From an uncultured Alphaproteobacteria bacterium (lineage in GTDB: Bacteria; Pseudomonadota; Alphaproteobacteria; Rhodobacterales; Rhodobacteraceae): DNA of 64,000 nt. The position numbers and the translations under genes were made by a program. The notes below the pieces were generated by a model. That model made no database searches. It was not told the DNA's origin and saw only the letters and a list, made by a program, of their open reading frames with translations. The number at the start of each line of letters is the position of its first letter. Positions within the stretch are counted from its first letter, which is position 1. The stretch covers positions 1 to 64,000 of the forward strand of contig CACBAO010000006.1 of assembly GCA_902537235.1 (NCBI GenBank). The letters run 5' to 3'. Below are positions 59,774 to 64,000 of this stretch, one piece after another.

Positions 59774-60693
59774 TTTTGAAATATATATTTAGACATACAA
59801 ATCCTGATTTTCTGAATAGAGATTTTGAAAAGCTGACGCCTAAAGATATAATGTTCAGAAAAGCCATTTATCATTCGGGTTTTAAATTTGGCTTACTTCT
59901 TCTATCTACAATAACGTTTATAGGAGTTTTTGTTCCCTTTTTTGTCGATATGTCTCCATATGATCAAGATATTTCAAAGCGCCTACTACCACCAGTTTGG
60001 TCAGAGGGCGGTTCTTGGCAGTATATTTTTGGAACTGATGGAAATGGAAGAGACTATTTAGCGCGGATAATTTATGGAACAAGGGTCTCTCTAACAATCG
60101 GTATTGGTGCGGCGACCGTTGGAATGTTGATTGGTGTCACATTGGGAGTAATAGCAGGATACTTTGGTGGTATTGTTGATCAAGTTGTAAGCTACATTCT
60201 TACTTGTCAACTAGCGTTGCCAGGAATTTTATTTTTGCTAACAATAATCTCTATTGTTGGGTCCTCACTAACAGTGGTTATTTTAGTTATTGGTGTCTTA
60301 CATTGGACTCTTTTCTTAGTTGTTACTAGAGCTGCGACTCAAAGAATAAGAAACCTCGATTACATAACAGCAGCAAACGCTATTGGAGCAAGGAAAACGA
60401 ATATAATATTTACCGATATATTACCGAATGTCTTAAATCAAATTATTGTAATTTTTACACTTGAGGTTGGCGTTGCAATTTTAGCAGAAGCAACTATTTC
60501 CTTTTTAGGTTTAGGGATTCAACCGCCTACTCCATCTTGGGGTGTATTAATAGCTGAAGGTAAAGAAGCAATATTTTTTCAACCTTGGCTTATTATTCTT
60601 CCAGGTATAGCTCTTTTCCTTTTAGTTATTTCAATCAATATGTTGGGAGATGGCCTGAGAGATATTACTGATCCTAATACTAATATTGAATAA
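59770..60693 (+). CDS. ABC transporter permease, DppC type
   Basis: Second permease, 307 aa. The periplasmic section IFGTDGNGRDYLARIIYGTRVSLTIGIGA is characteristic of DppC/OppC, and the EAA loop is DYITAANAIGARKTNIIFTDILPNVLNQI. The C-terminal segment FLGLGIQPPTPSWGVLIAEGK is likewise diagnostic. It overlaps the DppB-type gene by four bases and ends three bases before the ATPase gene. Confidence 0.94.
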   Translation: MILKYIFRHTNPDFLNRDFEKLTPKDIMFRKAIYHSGFKFGLLLLSTITFIGVFVPFFVDMSPYDQDISKRLLPPVWSEGGSWQYIFGTDGNGRDYLARIIYGTRVSLTIGIGAATVGMLIGVTLGVIAGYFGGIVDQVVSYILTCQLALPGILFLLTIISIVGSSLTVVILVIGVLHWTLFLVVTRAATQRIRNLDYITAANAIGARKTNIIFTDILPNVLNQIIVIFTLEVGVAILAEATISFLGLGIQPPTPSWGVLIAEGKEAIFFQPWLIILPGIALFLLVISINMLGDGLRDITDPNTNIE

Positions 60694-60696
60694 ATA

Positions 60697-62301
60697 ATGG
60701 AAACGACACTTCTTGAAATAAAAAATCTAAACATTTCATTTAATGTTAGTAAAAATATTGTAAATACTGTGGATAATTTTAGTTTGACGCTCAAAGAGAA
60801 AGAGACAATTGGTATTGTCGGAGAGTCTGGAAGTGGTAAAACAATTTCTATGTTAGGTCTTACAAGACTTCTACCTAAACAAGCTTTCGTAGACAAAGGA
60901 TCGATCCTTTTCAAGGGAAGAGATATTTCTAATATATCAAATAAAGAATTTTATCAAAAAATTAGCGGAAAAAAAATTTCAATGATCTTTCAGGAGCCTA
61001 TGACTGCCCTGAATCCAGTGTATACCATTGGAAGACAATTGATATCAACCTATTTATTCCATAATGATGTGTCAAGAAATAGTGCTTACAATAGGGCAAT
61101 TGAATTTTTAGATAAAGTTCAACTAACAAATGTTAAAGAGCGAATGGCTCAATATCCTCATCAACTTTCAGGTGGCCAAAGACAAAGGGTTATGATTGCG
61201 ATGGCATTGATAAATAGCCCTGAATTACTAATTGCTGATGAACCAACCACTGCCTTAGACGTTACTGTCCAAAAAGAGATTGTTGGGTTAATTCAGAAAT
61301 TAATTGAAAACCTTGGAATGGCCATGATCTTCATTTCCCATGATCTAGGTTTAGTATCAAAAACCTGTGAAGATATAATTGTGATGGAAAAGGGATTAAT
61401 ATTAGAAAGTGGTAAAGCAAAAGACGTCTTAACTCGACCTAAGGAAAATTACACAAAAAACCTCTTAAAATGTTTATGGAGTTTAGATGTTGATCATAAA
61501 AAAATTAATGAGTATAGGACCTTACTACTTGACGTCAAGGATATTTCTAAATCTTATCAACTCCCTGGAAGTATTCTAAAACCTAAAAAAGTTATAAATG
61601 CGGTCAGAAATGTTTCTTTTGAAATTTTTAAAGGGGAAACATTGGCGATAGTGGGTGAATCAGGTTCAGGCAAGTCTACGGTTGCAAAGATTATTAACGG
61701 CCTTACCAAAATGGACTCGGGAGACGTTTTGCTAGAAGGTAAAAAAATCGATAGTTATTCTCCATTAGAAAGAGCATTGCGTATTCAGCCTGTTTTTCAA
61801 GATCCCTATTCGACGCTAAATCCTAACCACACAATTGGTTTTATTGTTAGAAGGCCCCTTTTGCTAAATACGTCTCTGTCTTACGATGAAATAGAAACGA
61901 AAGTGGCAAAAACATTGGACTTGGTTGGTTTATCTAAAAATTTTATTAATAGATTTCCGAGCCAACTATCAGGAGGTCAGAGGCAGAGGGTCGCAATCGC
62001 CCGTGCAATAATTCTGGAACCTAAAATACTTATTTGTGATGAGCCGACTTCATCTTTGGACGTAACAATTCAATCTCAAATTTTGGATCTTCTCAATGAA
62101 CTTAAAGCACGGTTAAAAATAACTATTGTTCTTATAAGCCATAATATTTCCGTGGTGAAGTTCCTGTCTGATAGGGTCTTGGTAATGAATAATGGAGAAA
62201 TTCTGGAGAGTGGTAATACACTTAATATTATAAATAAGCCAAAAAATAATTATACGAAGAAATTAATGTCAGCTATTTTTACTGTTAAGAAAAAAGTGTG
62301 A
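60697..62301 (+). CDS. Dual ATP-binding protein of the peptide-type ABC importer (DppD-DppF fusion)
   Basis: Single protein of 534 aa with two ATPase domains, as in GsiA/YejF-type transporters. Domain 1 has Walker A GIVGESGSGKTISML, signature LSGGQRQRVMIAMA and Walker B LLIADEPTTALD. Domain 2 has AIVGESGSGKSTVAKI, LSGGQRQRVAIARA and ILICDEPTSSLD. Both halves keep all motifs. It supplies both ATPases of the transporter, so no extra ATPase gene is needed. Confidence 0.95.
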   Translation: METTLLEIKNLNISFNVSKNIVNTVDNFSLTLKEKETIGIVGESGSGKTISMLGLTRLLPKQAFVDKGSILFKGRDISNISNKEFYQKISGKKISMIFQEPMTALNPVYTIGRQLISTYLFHNDVSRNSAYNRAIEFLDKVQLTNVKERMAQYPHQLSGGQRQRVMIAMALINSPELLIADEPTTALDVTVQKEIVGLIQKLIENLGMAMIFISHDLGLVSKTCEDIIVMEKGLILESGKAKDVLTRPKENYTKNLLKCLWSLDVDHKKINEYRTLLLDVKDISKSYQLPGSILKPKKVINAVRNVSFEIFKGETLAIVGESGSGKSTVAKIINGLTKMDSGDVLLEGKKIDSYSPLERALRIQPVFQDPYSTLNPNHTIGFIVRRPLLLNTSLSYDEIETKVAKTLDLVGLSKNFINRFPSQLSGGQRQRVAIARAIILEPKILICDEPTSSLDVTIQSQILDLLNELKARLKITIVLISHNISVVKFLSDRVLVMNNGEILESGNTLNIINKPKNNYTKKLMSAIFTVKKKV

Positions 62302-62330
62302 ACCATAAGATGAAAGAAGTTGTTTAAATT

Positions 62331-63077
62331 ATGAATTCAAAAAACGATTTATATGTTTATAGGCCCAAAATAAAATCTCTTAAAACATCAGATCCAACTC
62401 ATTTTCTCTTTATTGGAAATAGTTATTTATACTACGGTGATGGCGTGCATAATCACGTTAAAAGAATGGCAAGATTAGATAAAGGGTTTCACTCAAAAAA
62501 AAATGCTTTTATGTCAATTACTATAAGCAATGGTGGGCTTCATGAGCACTCTTTAGAAAGTTATTTGACCCCAGGAAAGCTTCATATAAACGAGCCATTT
62601 AATATTGTTATACTTCAAGAAGGGAGTGCTCTTGGATGGGATGGGAATAGAGAAAGTTTGTTTAAAAATACTGTATCTGATTATGTAAGAAAAATTCGGG
62701 AAGCAGGAGGAGAACCAGTTCTTTACATGACCCCTGCATATGTCAAACCCCATGAGCTGGCAAACGAAGGAATGACAGATAGATTAAATAGAATTTATAC
62801 TGAAACCGCTAATGAACATGATCTTTTAGTAATTCCCGTAGGACTTGCTTTTGCTGAGGCATATAAAGAGAAAAACGATATTGAGCTTCACAAAGATTTT
62901 GATGGAACCCATCCCAGCCTACTAGGATCCATTCTAGCTTCATGTACGGTATATGCATCGATTTTTGGAAATCCAATTGGCAATCAATACAATTATTTTG
63001 GAAAGATTAGTAGGGACGATTTAGATTTTATCCAGACGATTGCTTTTGAAACCGTGAGAAAATATGTTTCCTTATAA
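62331..63077 (+). CDS. SGNH-hydrolase-like protein linked to the ABC importer
   Basis: A 248-aa protein that fits the SGNH/GDSL esterase pattern: block I THFLFIGNSYLYYGDGV (GNS serine), a central IVILQEGSALGWDG, and block V DGTHPSLLGSILASC with the Asp/His pair. No signal peptide is present, so it is probably cytoplasmic. It is 29 bases after the transporter ATPase and likely acts on the imported compound by removing an ester. That role is inference. Confidence 0.78.
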   Translation: MNSKNDLYVYRPKIKSLKTSDPTHFLFIGNSYLYYGDGVHNHVKRMARLDKGFHSKKNAFMSITISNGGLHEHSLESYLTPGKLHINEPFNIVILQEGSALGWDGNRESLFKNTVSDYVRKIREAGGEPVLYMTPAYVKPHELANEGMTDRLNRIYTETANEHDLLVIPVGLAFAEAYKEKNDIELHKDFDGTHPSLLGSILASCTVYASIFGNPIGNQYNYFGKISRDDLDFIQTIAFETVRKYVSL

Positions 63078-63322
63078 AGCCCAATAGCATCTTACATTTG
63101 AAAAATCTAATTACTAATGTTTATAAATACCTTGGCTTTTATTCAATAGTGGTTGGAAATCCTTAGCTCTTAAAGTCAATTCCAAAAGGGAGAGTGAATG
63201 ATAATTGTATTAATTGGAATTCGATTTAGCTAAAAGTCCCTATTGCACACTTCTCTTTAGGCCTTTGTTATTTTGCAAAGAGGTTATTAGATAATCTCCC
63301 TATCAAAAAATACTTACATTGC

Positions 63323-63940
63323 TTATTTTTTGACCGAGCCACCTGGATCAAACCCGAGAATTGTCGGGCTCCCTAATTCTTTTATTAGCTGTGAAAAACG
63401 TATGCCCTTATTGGAAGGACGTGTTTCTCTAATTTTCTTTACTTCAGGTATTTGGGTCCAGTCTCTGTCAGGGTCATGAATAGAATTCACAACTGTTATA
63501 CCATCCGGTAAATTTGGCTCCTTATCTTTTGGATAATCGACCATATTTATCGCTATCGCCGGGTCCATTGATGTATCAATGTCTGTTACGCAGTGACCCC
63601 CAATAAACATAAATCTTCGGTCATTATAGACAGGAAAATCAACTCCCAATAATGAATAGCACGTAACGCAGTAAACCCTTATCGATTGCCCACCCTCCCG
63701 AAGTAAAAAGGGTTTCATATTTGCCTTTCCTTTAACTTTTAAAATATCAGATGGAACGTATATGGTATGCTGCAATTCTTCACCTTTTTGTCCTCCTTTA
63801 AATTCGGCCCATTTGACCGCTTGCCGACAATCTTGGCAGCCACAAAGGAAAGAACCGAGAGCCTTGTTAGCAACAACAATTATCTCGCATTTACCACAAT
63901 AACATTTAATTTTGCCTATTAGAGCTCTCCAAAAGATCAA
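63323..63940 (-). CDS. GFA/CENP-V-type zinc-binding protein
   Basis: A 205-aa protein with the glutathione-dependent formaldehyde-activating (GFA) zinc fold. Cysteines CYCGKC, LCGCQDC and YCVTCYSLLG give the paired zinc sites. The start is TTG; an in-frame stop lies two codons upstream and no better start exists before the first cysteines. The C-terminal part (TRPSNKGIRFSQLIKELG) is beyond the core domain. The family is named for formaldehyde activation, but most members have unknown function. Confidence 0.82.
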   Translation of the reverse strand: MIFWRALIGKIKCYCGKCEIIVVANKALGSFLCGCQDCRQAVKWAEFKGGQKGEELQHTIYVPSDILKVKGKANMKPFLLREGGQSIRVYCVTCYSLLGVDFPVYNDRRFMFIGGHCVTDIDTSMDPAIAINMVDYPKDKEPNLPDGITVVNSIHDPDRDWTQIPEVKKIRETRPSNKGIRFSQLIKELGSPTILGFDPGGSVKK

Positions 63941-64000
63941 CTTTTATTTAAGTATGAAGCGATTTGTGAATAGATCAATAGTTTTAAATTTTTTTAGGGT

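Noticed and set aside
1-64000. CRISPR arrays, transposons or prophage
   Set aside because: No regularly spaced repeats, transposase, integrase or phage structural proteins were seen.

Overview
This window most likely comes from a free-living, AT-rich alphaproteobacterium, probably marine and heterotrophic. The inference rests on gene families: a COQ9-like protein, PuuD-type membrane urate oxidase, the inositol (iol) set, an AlkB-type alkane monooxygenase, class III nucleotide cyclases and an M32 carboxypeptidase. Coding density is high, gaps are short, start/stop overlaps (ATGA, TAATG) are common, and TTG/GTG starts are frequent. The standard genetic code applies. No phylogenetic placement was computed. 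I saw no rRNA, tRNA, CRISPR, phage, integrase or transposase.

Layout. (1) 1-11.4 kb is a purine-degradation island. It holds the end of a BMP-type nucleoside/purine ABC transporter (permease, binding protein), guanine deaminase, UraD, UraH, cytochrome-linked urate oxidase PuuD, PuuE allantoinase, allantoicase, ureidoglycolate lyase and, convergently, xanthine dehydrogenase XdhB/XdhA. Together they cover guanine -> xanthine -> urate -> allantoin -> allantoate -> ureidoglycolate -> glyoxylate + urea with no missing catalytic step. (2) 11.5-36.4 kb is a mosaic of housekeeping and accessory genes: YajQ, M32 carboxypeptidase, MAPEG, PPOX flavoprotein, AlkB, Ung, an M20 deacylase, three GST-like proteins, COQ9, transporters, PurF, HemG-like flavodoxin, Hsp20 behind a sigma-32-type promoter, a cyclase-TPR protein and a RecD-like helicase. 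(3) 36.4-50.9 kb is an inositol catabolism and uptake locus. One minus-strand operon runs binding protein, permease, ATPase, iolC, iolD, iolB, iolE, a second PfkB kinase, a second iolB and a class II aldolase. A Gfo/Idh/MocA dehydrogenase is divergent, and iolG with a PhyH-type dioxygenase lies beyond it. (4) 51-57 kb holds a CoA-transferase, small proteins and the most unusual gene: a single polypeptide with two CDGSH Fe-S motifs, a 2Fe-2S ferredoxin domain, a class III cyclase domain and a Rieske domain. An enoyl-CoA hydratase follows it. (5) 57.2-63.1 kb is a dipeptide/oligopeptide-type ABC importer with an SGNH-hydrolase-like gene, then a convergent GFA-like zinc protein.

Two themes stand out. 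Catabolic loci sit next to their uptake systems. No recognisable DNA-binding transcription factor occurs anywhere in 64 kb, while two class III cyclases and a YajQ-family protein do, so control may rely on distant regulators, RNA hairpins between genes and nucleotide signalling.
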